A program made the translations under genes and the position numbers. From Actinoallomurus sp963736325 (GTDB lineage: Bacteria; Actinomycetota; Actinomycetes; Streptosporangiales; Streptosporangiaceae), in NCBI GenBank assembly GCA_963736325.1, contig CAVTOG010000014.1, positions 372,001-436,000 of the forward strand: 64,000 nucleotides of DNA, read 5' to 3'. The number at the start of each line of letters is the position of its first letter. The stretch's first letter is position 1. The notes below the pieces were generated by a model. It had not been told where the DNA came from and ran no database searches. It saw only the letters and a list, made by a program, of their open reading frames with translations. Below are positions 51,958 to 60,328 of the stretch, piece by piece.

Positions 51958-52755
51958 GTGGGCCGTAGTAGGAAGGATCCGGATTCAGCTGTGGCTCAGA
52001 GCTCGCCCGCGTCGACCTCTGAACCGGCAGCACTGCTCGGCCGAGCGGGGGAGCCTGAGTCGCTGGCCGATCTGGCGCAATCGGCAAGCGTGGCTCCGGT
52101 GCAGATAGCGGACCAGGTGCTAGACACGTTGCGCGATTGGATCGTGAATGGCCGACTTGCATCCGGCCAGCGGCTTCGTGTCCGGGAAATCGCCACGTTG
52201 GTGGGGACAAGTGTCATGCCGGTCCGCGAAGCGATCAGCCGGCTGGAGGAGTCCGGCCTGGTCGTACGCGAGCCGTATAAGGGCGCGGTCGTCCGGGGCC
52301 TGACGCAGCAGGAGCTTGAACAAGCCTACGACGTCCGGATTCTGCTGGAGGGAGATTGCGCCCGGCTCAGCGCCATCGCCATCGAGCCTGACCGGGTCGC
52401 GGCCATGGAAGAACATTGGCGCGAGTTGGAGGCCGCAGCGCTGGCCGGTGATGTCCATGAGGCCCTGCGGCGCGATGAGCAGCTCCTCGCGACTTTGTAT
52501 GCCGCGGGTGGGAACAAGGTGGCGCTCGAAATCATCCGGGGATTGTGGGATCGCTGCCGCCCCTACAAGGTGCTGTGGGCAAGTACCTCCGAGTTCCGCG
52601 GTGGTGTGCGGATCTGGCATTACAAGCCGGACCTTATAGACGCTGCGCGTCGCAACGATGGTGAAGCCGCCGAAGGAATCTTGCGTACGTCCTACGAAGA
52701 GGCTAAGGGTGCCCTCCGTCGAATCATCGAGCAAGACGGGGAGTCACGAGCGTGA
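51958..52755 (+). CDS. GntR-family regulator (FCD/FadR subgroup)
   Basis: 265 aa. After a 50-residue hydrophilic tail comes the winged helix (QIADQVLDTLRDWIVNGRLASGQRLRVREIATLVG; core: LASGQRLRVREIA) with VMPVREAISRLEESGLV. The C-terminal FCD-type ligand domain contains LEQAYDVRILLEGDCARLSA and ends DLIDAARRNDGEAAEGIL; a metal-binding pattern is probable. GTG 51958 follows AGGGAG at normal spacing, while the TTG at 51940 lies inside that site. Its stop overlaps the start of the truncated FAD oxidase. It probably binds both ATATGTGATCACATAT sites. Confidence 0.88.
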   Translation: MGRSRKDPDSAVAQSSPASTSEPAALLGRAGEPESLADLAQSASVAPVQIADQVLDTLRDWIVNGRLASGQRLRVREIATLVGTSVMPVREAISRLEESGLVVREPYKGAVVRGLTQQELEQAYDVRILLEGDCARLSAIAIEPDRVAAMEEHWRELEAAALAGDVHEALRRDEQLLATLYAAGGNKVALEIIRGLWDRCRPYKVLWASTSEFRGGVRIWHYKPDLIDAARRNDGEAAEGILRTSYEEAKGALRRIIEQDGESRA

Positions 52756-53195
52756 AGGTGATCGTCATCGGCGGCGGCATCATCGGCCTGAGCTGCGCAT
52801 ACGAGCTCGCGGTCAGGGACGCAGGGGTCACGGTGCTCGACGCGGGTCGGATGGGAGATGGCGCGTCCGCGGCTAACGCGGGCTGGGTCACGCCGTTCCT
52901 GTCGGCTCCGCGAGCGGCGCCAGGCGCGGTCGGCGACGCCATGCGAGGCACGCTGCGGACCGGCGGGCCCGCACGGGGCCATCCTCACCTCGACGTCGGG
53001 TTCCTCTCTTGGATAGCGCGCTTCCTGCGCGCGAGTAGACCTGGCGCTCACCGGCGCGGAGCAGCTGCCAACGGCGAGTTGGCCAAACGCGCCGGGCGGT
53101 TGGTTGCTTTAGAAATGACCGGAAGTGAAACTGAATCAGTACTCGAACCTTTTCGGCTCGACAGGGCCCGTATCGATGGGCCCCTGATGCCGTAA
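52752..53195 (+). pseudogene. FAD-dependent amino acid oxidase (DAO family), N-terminal fragment
   Basis: 147 codons of an enzyme that should be about 400. The FAD fold is intact: KVIVIGGGIIGLSCAYELA and DGASAANAGWVTPFLSAP. It then reads FLSWIARFLRASRPGAHRRG before losing similarity near codon 120 and stopping. GTG 52752 is coupled to the GntR stop. The downstream 294 bases to 53489 show nothing recognisable, so the rest was deleted. An imino/amino acid oxidase once belonged to this module. Confidence 0.8.
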
Positions 53196-53489
53196 CTCAT
53201 TGGTACCGCACCGGGAGAGCCTTGGCAGCGGAGATCTCCTCAACACCACTGGTAGGGCATGAAGGCTTCCTCAGGCGAAGTCCGAATGTGCCGTTGTCTT
53301 GTCGCCGGTAATCTCGCTTAGACGAGCAACAACGCTGAAGCGGCTAAAAATATAACCGAAGAAGAGGCTGGCACAGACCAGATTGAACCTCTCGATCAGT
53401 GTCCACCACGAAGCCGCTCAGCGGCGCGACCTTCTTACATACGCGGCGGTCCGTTATCGCCGCGCAGGCCGACTCCAAAGGGAGCTGTC

Positions 53490-55079
53490 ATGCGCCATAT
53501 ATCCGCTTCGATTATTTGGGTGATGACGATATGTGTAGCTGTATCCGCCTGTGGCGGCGCGGCGAATCGATCCAAGAGTGGTGATAAATCCCGTTACGCC
53601 AAAGACGGTACGTTCACCATGGTATTGGCAGAGGACAATGGTGTTTACGATCCATACCGCGGAAATACATTCGGTGTTTCTAAGCTGGCGTACGATTCCT
53701 TGGTGAATCTGCAACCCGACGGAAGGTTTGTATCGGGGCTTGCCAGTAAATGGATCGCCGACGCTCATTCAGCAACCTTTACGCTCCGGTCGGGAATTAC
53801 CTGCTCTGACGGCAGCGCACTAACGGCAAGCCAGGTGGCGGCCGATATAAACTTCCTCAGTGACCCAAAGAATAAATCGCTGCAATATGGCGTGAGTATC
53901 CCCGCCGTACCGATCACGGCTAAAGGCGATGATCGGAGCGGAACTGTCGAGGTGGTGGCGAAAGAGAAATTCGGTTTCCTGTTGAACACCATCGGACAGG
54001 CGCCCGTCATGTGCGCTAGAGGATTGAAGGACCCGAAGATCCTCGCGACATCGTCGGACGGGACTGGGCCTTTCGTGCTCACGAATGTCGTTGCAGGGCA
54101 AAGCTTCACCTTCACAAGACGTGGCGACTATGCGTGGGGTCCGGACGGTGCGACCACCAAGGCCGCTGGCACTCCGGCGAAGGTGGTGATCAAGGTCGTC
54201 AGCAATGAGACCACCGCTGCCAACCTGCTCCTGTCGGGAGCGGTGAATATGGCCAAGATCAGTGGAGAAGACCGGGCACGGCTCGATGCGCAGGGTCTGC
54301 GCAAGTTCGAGCGCTCGGCATCCGGAGCCGGCCTGCGGTTCAACGAGCAGCCAGACCACCTGGGACAGGATCAGCGGATTCGGCAGGCATTGGTGCGGGC
54401 GCTGGACTTCGACCAGCTCGTGAAGGTCAGCACCGGAGGAACGGGTGGGGCGGCGACAGGTCTGGTAACGCTCGAACCCAAGGCGTGTACCGGCAACACG
54501 GTTATCGGCCAGCTGCCCAAACACGACGTGGCAGCCGCTGAGACACAGCTCGACCAGGCTGGTTGGGCGAAGAGCGCTGCTGGCGTCCGGGCCAAGAACG
54601 GCCGGCCGTTGGCGATTGACCTGCATTACATGCCCGGCTTCTCCAACTACGAGAAGCCGACTGCCGAAATCATCGCCCAAAGCTGGAAGAGCCTCGGAGT
54701 GCAGGTGAAACTGACGCAGGAAACCCGGATTTCACGCAGCGCCGCCCTCTACCAGACGGGGAACTGGGACGCGACGATCGGGTTGGGCGACGCCTACGTG
54801 CCCAGTCAGTGGGTTCCCTACGTCTCAGGCCCGTTTCCGCCCACGGGGACGAATCTTGGTGGTCAGAACAAGCAGTATGACTCTCTTGCCGCTAAAGCTC
54901 AGACGATGACCGGACCGCAAGCGTGTGCGGTTTGGAACAAGGCCGAGCAAGCCCTGTACCAGGCTGTCGACCTGGCTCCGATTTCGAACCGTCCTGGCGT
55001 CTACTACCTCAACAAAGCACTGGCCTACGCGAGCGGATACGACGTGCCGGTGCCGACAAGCATCCGGGTACTCCAGTGA
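53490..55079 (+). CDS. ABC transporter substrate-binding lipoprotein (SBP family 5), orphan
   Basis: 529 aa. Signal peptide with lipobox AVSAC. Family motifs: FTLRSGITCSDGSALTASQV (core: RSGITCSDG), DGTGPFVLTN and QDQRIRQALVRALDFDQLVK (core: RIRQALVRALDF). It is more diverged from the other two binding proteins here than they are from each other, as judged by eye. The local GC content at its 5' end is lower than the surroundings. No permease genes adjoin it. It precedes the dipeptidase gene in the GntR module. Confidence 0.92.
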   Translation: MRHISASIIWVMTICVAVSACGGAANRSKSGDKSRYAKDGTFTMVLAEDNGVYDPYRGNTFGVSKLAYDSLVNLQPDGRFVSGLASKWIADAHSATFTLRSGITCSDGSALTASQVAADINFLSDPKNKSLQYGVSIPAVPITAKGDDRSGTVEVVAKEKFGFLLNTIGQAPVMCARGLKDPKILATSSDGTGPFVLTNVVAGQSFTFTRRGDYAWGPDGATTKAAGTPAKVVIKVVSNETTAANLLLSGAVNMAKISGEDRARLDAQGLRKFERSASGAGLRFNEQPDHLGQDQRIRQALVRALDFDQLVKVSTGGTGGAATGLVTLEPKACTGNTVIGQLPKHDVAAAETQLDQAGWAKSAAGVRAKNGRPLAIDLHYMPGFSNYEKPTAEIIAQSWKSLGVQVKLTQETRISRSAALYQTGNWDATIGLGDAYVPSQWVPYVSGPFPPTGTNLGGQNKQYDSLAAKAQTMTGPQACAVWNKAEQALYQAVDLAPISNRPGVYYLNKALAYASGYDVPVPTSIRVLQ

Positions 55080-55247
55080 CCGATTCGCGCAGGCCGGCGC
55101 AGACCTGTGACGCATGCTGACTGGAGCGCTCAATGCGACCACACTCGGGAGCCTGGTAGGGCGCGGTCGCAGTTCGCGTTGGAGCCAGGACCGCCGTCAC
55201 CTGCATCCACACGCCGTGGCCCGCAGAACCAGTCGAAGGAGATGTCT

Positions 55248-56288
55248 GTGACAAACGCGATAGTGGGGGAGATCCGGGCCGAACAGGACCGGGTCCGCGA
55301 TTTCAGCTCGTCGGCACGGCAGTTGATTCAACGCAGCACGCTCGTCGACATGACGCTGCCGATGTCGCAGGACAACATCACAGAAGGGCAGCTGCTCAAG
55401 AAGGCGCGGGCAGCGGGCTTTGACCATGTATCGGTCACCGTCGGATTCAAGGACACCGGTGTTCGGGGCACGATGGACGGAATCGCCGGCCTCAGCCGCT
55501 ACGTCTCCGAGCGCGAAGACGACTTCGTCATGGTTCGTGATTTCGGCGAACTGAGAAAGGCCAAGGAGCAGGGCAGAACGGCCGTTGGCATCCATTTTCA
55601 GGACGTTGCACCGCTGGAAGGTAACCTTGATCTGCTCCCGGTGTACCGGGCACTCGGTGTGTCTCACATGTTGTTGGCTTACAACAGTCGAAGCGCGGCC
55701 GCGGACGGATGCGCCGAGGAGAACGACGGTGGGCTGAGCCGGTTCGGCCGCAGCCTTGTCACGCAGATGCGCAAGGTCGGAATTTTGTGCGACGGCTCAC
55801 ACACGGGCTACAGGTCGACGATGGAAGCTCTGGAAATCTACGACGGCCCATTCATCTTCTCTCACAGTAATTGCCGCTCAGTCTTCGACCATTATCGCAA
55901 CATCGCCGACGATCAGATCAAGGCATGCGCGGCACGCGGCGGAGTCATCGGGATCAACGGTGTCGGTCGATTCCTCAACGACCCGTTCGCCGGGGCGGAA
56001 GCGATGTTTCGCCACATTGACCACATCGTGTCACTGGTCGGCCCTGAGCATGTGGGTATCGGCCTGGACAGGATGTGGAGTCCTGATCGGATGTACAAGT
56101 GGCTGACGGATAACGCGGACATGTGGCCTCCGAATCAAGGAGCAGCAATCCGATACGCCACGTACGCACCACACGCTGAAGTTGGTGAGGTGGTCGACCT
56201 CATGGAGGCCCGTGGATACAACGAAGAGGCGATTCAGGGCTACCTCGGTCGGAATTTCCTTCGGGTTCTTGAGGAGGTCTGGTGCTGA
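55248..56288 (+). CDS. membrane-dipeptidase-like protein (peptidase M19 family)
   Basis: About 346 aa. Family motifs: DGSHTGYRSTMEAL (metal His), FSHSNCRSVFDHYRNIADDQIKA (core: SHSNCRS, DHYRNIADDQI), GGVIGINGVGRFL, HVGIGLDRMW (Asp) and LGRNFLRVLEEVW. The first ligand pair HxD near the N-terminus (family DGHNDLP) reads VDMTLPM, and the bridging-Glu motif GIEGG reads GIHFQD, so part of the binuclear zinc site is altered. GTG 55248 is preferred because GAAGGAG is five bases upstream; ATG 55242 abuts it. No signal peptide is seen. Confidence 0.85.
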   Translation: MTNAIVGEIRAEQDRVRDFSSSARQLIQRSTLVDMTLPMSQDNITEGQLLKKARAAGFDHVSVTVGFKDTGVRGTMDGIAGLSRYVSEREDDFVMVRDFGELRKAKEQGRTAVGIHFQDVAPLEGNLDLLPVYRALGVSHMLLAYNSRSAAADGCAEENDGGLSRFGRSLVTQMRKVGILCDGSHTGYRSTMEALEIYDGPFIFSHSNCRSVFDHYRNIADDQIKACAARGGVIGINGVGRFLNDPFAGAEAMFRHIDHIVSLVGPEHVGIGLDRMWSPDRMYKWLTDNADMWPPNQGAAIRYATYAPHAEVGEVVDLMEARGYNEEAIQGYLGRNFLRVLEEVWC

Positions 56289-56442
56289 CCACACAGAATC
56301 ACTCAATGCGACCGATACTCATGGCCGCCAGAGGGAACCCGTTGTCTTCTCAAGACCGCCGAACGAACGCGCTCAGCTGCGTCGATGCCAACGTCGCTCG
56401 ACGCCAACATCGCGCAGGCCGTCCGGCAATGGAGCCAGCGCG

Positions 56443-57585
56443 ATGACGCTGCTCGGCTTCGTCGGCGACATCATGGTGAGCCGCCCGGACCCAAAAGCAG
56501 TATTCACCCACGTACGCGAGATCCTCTCAGAGCCAGATGTCATGTTCGGAAACTGCGAGGCTGTCTACACGACCGAACCGTGCCGGGCGCCGACGGCACC
56601 GATGATGCTGTACGCCCACCCGGACAACGCGAATGCGCTCGAGGTCTTCGACGTGATGTCGCTGGCGAACAACCACATCGGCGACTGCGGTCACGACGCC
56701 ATGCTCCAAACCGCTGACCTGGTCCGGGCGGCGGGCGGCCGACCAGTCGGTGTGGGGCGTACGCTTCGCGAAGCACGTGCACCGGGCGTCTTCGAGACCG
56801 AAGGCAACACCGTGGCGTACCTCGCGTACGCGTCAGTGTTTCCTCGCGGGTACGAAGCCGGCGAATACAAGCCCGGGTTGGCGCCCTGCCGCGCCTACAA
56901 CAGGTACGTCGACCTGGTTCCTGACGGCTGGGCCCCCGGTATGCTGGGCGACGTCGTCACGGTTCCGCACGAGACGGACTACGCGAACCTGGCGGAGGAC
57001 ATATCCGTCGCGCGGAAGAAATATGACGTCGTGGTCGCCAGCTTCCACTGGGGCGACTATCGCCGACCCTTCGTGCTCACCGACCACGAACGAAGAACTG
57101 CTAGATTCGCCATCGACCACGGCGCGGACGTCGTCGTCGGACATCACCACCACGTACTACGCGGTATCGAGTGGTACCAGGGCAGACCGATTTTCTACGG
57201 GCTTGGCCACTTCGTCTTCGACCAGGGGCCGAGGGACTCGGAGCAGCAACTCGCGCTCGCGGAATGCCATGGCGACCGCGGCTCGTACGAGATCTATCCG
57301 CGAGCAGGCTGGCCGCGACTATCCATGCATCCGGATGCCCGCATGACCATGCTTGCATGGGTCCAGCTGCACGGTGACACCGCGCCCAATGCGGCCGGCT
57401 TCCTCCCGTGCGAACTGGACGCGGACGGCCTCGTCCACGCGCGTGACCCGAACTCCGGGGCCGGAGCCAAGATCGTGGAGTACATCCGCCGCGGATGCGT
57501 GTCGCAACGACTTGCTGTCGAACTGACGACCGGCTCCGCACCTAATACGGCAGCCCGAGATCGTGATCTTGTCATCGGTGTTTGA
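56443..57585 (+). CDS. CapA-family (poly-gamma-glutamate/metallophosphatase fold) protein, C-terminus altered by IS
   Basis: 380 aa, no secretion signal, so probably cytoplasmic. CapA motifs: LLGFVGDIMVSRPD (Asp), NCEAVYT, LANNHIGDCG (Asn-His), VVASFHWGDYRRP and VVGHHHHVLRGIEWYQGRPIFYGLGHFVFD (core: GHHHHVLRG, YGLGHFVFD). The fold is metallophosphoesterase-like. The ATG at 56443 has GGAG nine bases upstream; the frame opens earlier without a domain. An IS701-type element begins at 57546 and supplies the last 13 residues. The original end, PKIAGNATVRVMPAQRL, is found after the element (59019-59067). Only the tail is affected, so activity may remain. Confidence 0.85.
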   Translation: MTLLGFVGDIMVSRPDPKAVFTHVREILSEPDVMFGNCEAVYTTEPCRAPTAPMMLYAHPDNANALEVFDVMSLANNHIGDCGHDAMLQTADLVRAAGGRPVGVGRTLREARAPGVFETEGNTVAYLAYASVFPRGYEAGEYKPGLAPCRAYNRYVDLVPDGWAPGMLGDVVTVPHETDYANLAEDISVARKKYDVVVASFHWGDYRRPFVLTDHERRTARFAIDHGADVVVGHHHHVLRGIEWYQGRPIFYGLGHFVFDQGPRDSEQQLALAECHGDRGSYEIYPRAGWPRLSMHPDARMTMLAWVQLHGDTAPNAAGFLPCELDADGLVHARDPNSGAGAKIVEYIRRGCVSQRLAVELTTGSAPNTAARDRDLVIGV

Positions 57586-59014
57586 GGCGTGCTCGGTGGT
57601 GGTGCCAGCGGGCGCGGGCTTGGTGGCGTCGTCGCCAGATGTGCCAGCGCAGGTGATGTTCGATGCTGTGCCATCTGCGGGTGAATAGGTTGACCAGGCG
57701 TTTCACCTCGGCGACGGTGAGTGGGATGAGCCCGTGATCAGCCGGTGGAGCAGTGTTTGGGCTGGTCGGTGCAGGGGTGGGGCTGCTGTTTGTGCGGGCG
57801 TGGGCGGCGGTGACGGCGACCGAGGCGAGTGCGGCCATGGCCAGCACGAGGTGGCGTAGGAGCGCGGGGTAGGTTCTGACCTGGGAATGGTCCAGCCCGA
57901 AGGCGTCCTTGCCGACTTGGAAGTCCTCTTCCACGGGCCAGCGGCGCCCGGCGACCTTAATCAGGGTCCGTAGCGTTACCGGACGGCCTTCGGGGGCGAA
58001 ACACAGGTAGAACGCCACTTCACGGATCCCCTTGTCGTTCGGGACCAGGCTGCGGCGGATCAGCAGGTGACGGCGCGGGTCGGCGGTGCCGATCCACGCC
58101 CACGCATACCGGCGTTCGCCTTTGGACCCGGCGCCGCATGATGCGATGGTCCAGTCGGCGGCGATCAGCATCTTCAGCGCCTCATCGGCCCTGGCCGTGC
58201 CGGCCTTGGTGAAGGCGATCGGGGTCGATTTGGAGATGGCCAGGACGTAGCCGGTGCCGACCGACTCCAGCCAGGCGCGCAGGCTCGGGTCGGCCCCATA
58301 CACTTCGTCGCCGCTTACCCAGGGCGGGAGCCGGCCTTCGGCGTGCAGGTCGGCCAGGATCTGGCGGCCCAGCTGCGGTTTGGTCGCGAACGCCACCTCC
58401 TCCGGCACCCGGGCCCGTCTACGGCGGTCAGGGTCGGTGGCCCATTCGCGGGGCAGATACGGGCGGGCACCCACCAAAGCGTGCCCGGCCTTAACCGCGA
58501 AACTGCAGTACACGACGTTGATGGCGTTGGAGACCCGGCCCGCGCAGCCGACGTATTGGCGTTTGACGCCGACCGTGGCGGTGCCCTTCTTCTCCTGCCC
58601 GGACTCATCCAAGATCGCGACCGCATCACCGTCGTCCAGGTGCTCACACACGAAGGCGCGGACGGCGGCCATCGCGGCCATCGTGTCCCATTTCGCGGCC
58701 TGCAGCAGATGCTGCATCTTGCCGGGCGTGGCGTCCCCGGCATGTTCGGCGATCGTCCAGCAGTTCTTACGCGGCAGATCACTCATCAACGCCTGCACGT
58801 ACTTCTTCGCCGACAGTCGGGGCTCCCACCTGCGAAAACACCCGGCCATAGCGGCCATCAGATCATCGAGATGGCCCTCGGCCGCCTCAGCCTCTACTCT
58901 GGCGGCAGCAGCCGCCCCATGGTCATTGATCGTCACGCATCAAGATCACCGGGCGGCTGTCTCACGTTGCAACCCCTACCGGATCCATCCAAATCACGAT
59001 CTCGGACTGCCGTA
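57546..59014 (-). mobile_element. intact IS701-family insertion sequence, 1469 bp
   Basis: Terminal inverted repeats TACGGCAG[C/T]CCGAGATCGTGAT, left end at 57546 and right end at 59014, are flanked by a 4-bp target duplication CTAA at 57542-57545 and 59015-59018. It contains one long transposase gene on the minus strand. Four-base duplications are usual for IS701-type elements. Confidence 0.92.
57572..58936 (-). CDS. IS701-family transposase
   Basis: 454 aa, full length. N-terminal HLDDLMAAMAGCFRRWEPR, the first catalytic Asp region AVAILDESGQEKKGTATVG, VSGDEVYGADPSLRAWLE (second Asp), and VAGRRWPVEEDFQVGKDAFGLDHSQVRTYPALLRH (core: WPVEEDFQVGKDAFGLDH) with the third acidic residue. An Ala/Pro/Thr-rich insert and an Arg/His-rich tail follow. 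The coding frame is uninterrupted, so the element may be active. Confidence 0.93.
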   Translation of the reverse strand: MTINDHGAAAAARVEAEAAEGHLDDLMAAMAGCFRRWEPRLSAKKYVQALMSDLPRKNCWTIAEHAGDATPGKMQHLLQAAKWDTMAAMAAVRAFVCEHLDDGDAVAILDESGQEKKGTATVGVKRQYVGCAGRVSNAINVVYCSFAVKAGHALVGARPYLPREWATDPDRRRRARVPEEVAFATKPQLGRQILADLHAEGRLPPWVSGDEVYGADPSLRAWLESVGTGYVLAISKSTPIAFTKAGTARADEALKMLIAADWTIASCGAGSKGERRYAWAWIGTADPRRHLLIRRSLVPNDKGIREVAFYLCFAPEGRPVTLRTLIKVAGRRWPVEEDFQVGKDAFGLDHSQVRTYPALLRHLVLAMAALASVAVTAAHARTNSSPTPAPTSPNTAPPADHGLIPLTVAEVKRLVNLFTRRWHSIEHHLRWHIWRRRHQARARWHHHRARLKHR

Positions 59015-59018
59015 CTAA

Positions 59019-59067
59019 GATCGCTGGAAATGCCACAGTACGGGTAATGCCTGCTCAAAGGTTATGA
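59019..59067 (+). pseudogene. detached 3' end of the CapA gene
   Basis: If the IS701 element and one CTAA copy are removed, codon 57541 continues as PKIAGNATVRVMPAQRL and a TGA at 59065. This is the original C-terminus of the CapA-family protein. Confidence 0.85.
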
Positions 59068-59142
59068 ATCCATCCACTCGTCCGTGAACGCGCCCTCCTG
59101 AATGCGCCGCATTTACCGATTCGCCATACAACCGACGATCCG

Positions 59143-59405
59143 TTGGCGTTTCCGGATTGGGTTAAGGGCCGAGACATCTTGGGCAGGCGTCCAGATGACC
59201 GGGTTCCGGTATTGGGGGGAAGACATCGACGCCGCGTCAAGCCACACACGGTCGAGGTCATGACGAGCGTGCAGACCGCCGGTTCGAAGCAGTCTGGGCT
59301 GCCTGCCGAGCCGGGGGCGCTGGTCGATTCGATGTCGATGTACTTTTCACTTGGCTTCGTGGTCCCCTCCCGGGTGAAGCGGCTGCTCGGACCGAGACAC
59401 GTTCG
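59143..59405 (+). pseudogene. beta-lactamase-fold hydrolase fragment, paralogous to the gene at 20224
   Basis: 59221-59405 reads VKPHTVEVMTSVQTAGSKQSGLPA and SLGFVVPSRVKRLLGPR, nearly the same as VKPHTVEVMTSVQTDSTKQYGLPA and ALGFMVPSRLKPLLGPR in the intact hydrolase (cores: VKPHTVEVMTSVQT, LLGPR). Catalytic motifs are absent. It ends where the transposase fragment starts. Confidence 0.75.
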
Positions 59406-59757
59406 AGCGCGGGGTCGATTCCGGCGTCCTTGAGGATCTCCCACACGGTCGAGGCTGCCACCCTCATTCCGAGCACGAGCAGTTCGCCGTGCACGTGCCG
59501 ATACCCCACGCGGGGTTCTCCTGGGCCAGGCGCAGCACCAGAACACGGATGGAACGCGCGGCCGACCCGACCGCTTGGGTTGAGACCGGGCAGCGTGCCG
59601 CTTCCCGATCAGGTCGCGGTTCCAGTGCAGCACCGTGTCCGGGCGTACCAGCAACCGTATCCGACGAAGCGTCTCCGGTCTCAACTGGTGCAGCAGCGCC
59701 GCCAGCAGAGCTCGGTCCGGCGGAGTGAACCGCCCCTTCCTTTCACCCAGCCTACAG
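59403..59757 (-). pseudogene. IS3-type transposase N-terminal fragment, frameshifted
   Basis: On the minus strand: FTPPDRALLAALLHQLRPETLRRIRLL then VRPDTVLHWNRDLIGKRHAA. After a frameshift near 59530 it continues YRHVHGELLVLGMRVAASTVWEILKDAGIDPA (cores: RALLAALLHQL, STVWEILKDAGIDPA). The catalytic domain is missing. It is the same transposase group as the relic at 25709. Confidence 0.75.
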
Positions 59758-59766
59758 TCGAGACGG

Positions 59767-60227
59767 TGACGCAGGCCGAGGAGAAGGCGCTGACCGGTGT
59801 CTCGGTCACGGCTCACGTCTGTGATGTCTCCGATGTGGGATTGGTTGAGGTATTTCGAGACGAGGTCGTTGCCCGGCACAAGACGGAGTCGATCGACCTG
59901 CTGTTCAAGGTCGCGGTGGTCATGCCCGGGGTGGTGTCGACCGGAATCTTCACCAACAGCCTGCGGCAGCTCGGGGCTGAAAGCCCTGCGCCTGATAGGG
60001 CGGGGTTCCTGTCGCGGATGGGTGTCGAGTCGGCGGATATCAGCGAAAGCGAGCTGGAGCAGACCGCAGAGCTCGTGAGCAGGTTGTTCGTCACAACACC
60101 TTCAGAGGCGGCGACGATCATCCTCGAGGCTCTTCGCACGGGACGCCGGCGCATCCTGGTCTGCGACGCCGCCCCACAGGTCGACGACTTGGTGGCCGTC
60201 GAGGTACACGCAGCATGCGGCGCCTAG
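59767..60227 (+). pseudogene. short-chain dehydrogenase with internal deletion
   Basis: Begins GVSVTAHVCDVSDVGLVEVFRDEVV and IDLLF, then jumps in frame to VAVVMPGVVSTGIFTNSLRQLG and ends EAATIILEALRTGRRRILV (cores: AHVCDVSD, VMPGVVSTGI, EAATIILEALRTGRRRIL). The cofactor motif, NNAG and the catalytic Ser-Tyr-Lys are all missing, about 90 codons removed precisely in frame. A stable protein is improbable. Confidence 0.75.
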
Positions 60228-60328
60228 CTCGCCGTGAGATTCAAGGTTGCGGCGGAACGCATCGGCCACCGCACCTCAGCCGTCTTCAACGTGTCCGTTG
60301 ATCTCAGTCATCGACGACCTCGTCGGCT

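Noticed and set aside
58254..59018. Plus-strand frames inside the IS701 element
   Set aside because: Antisense to the transposase and without family features.
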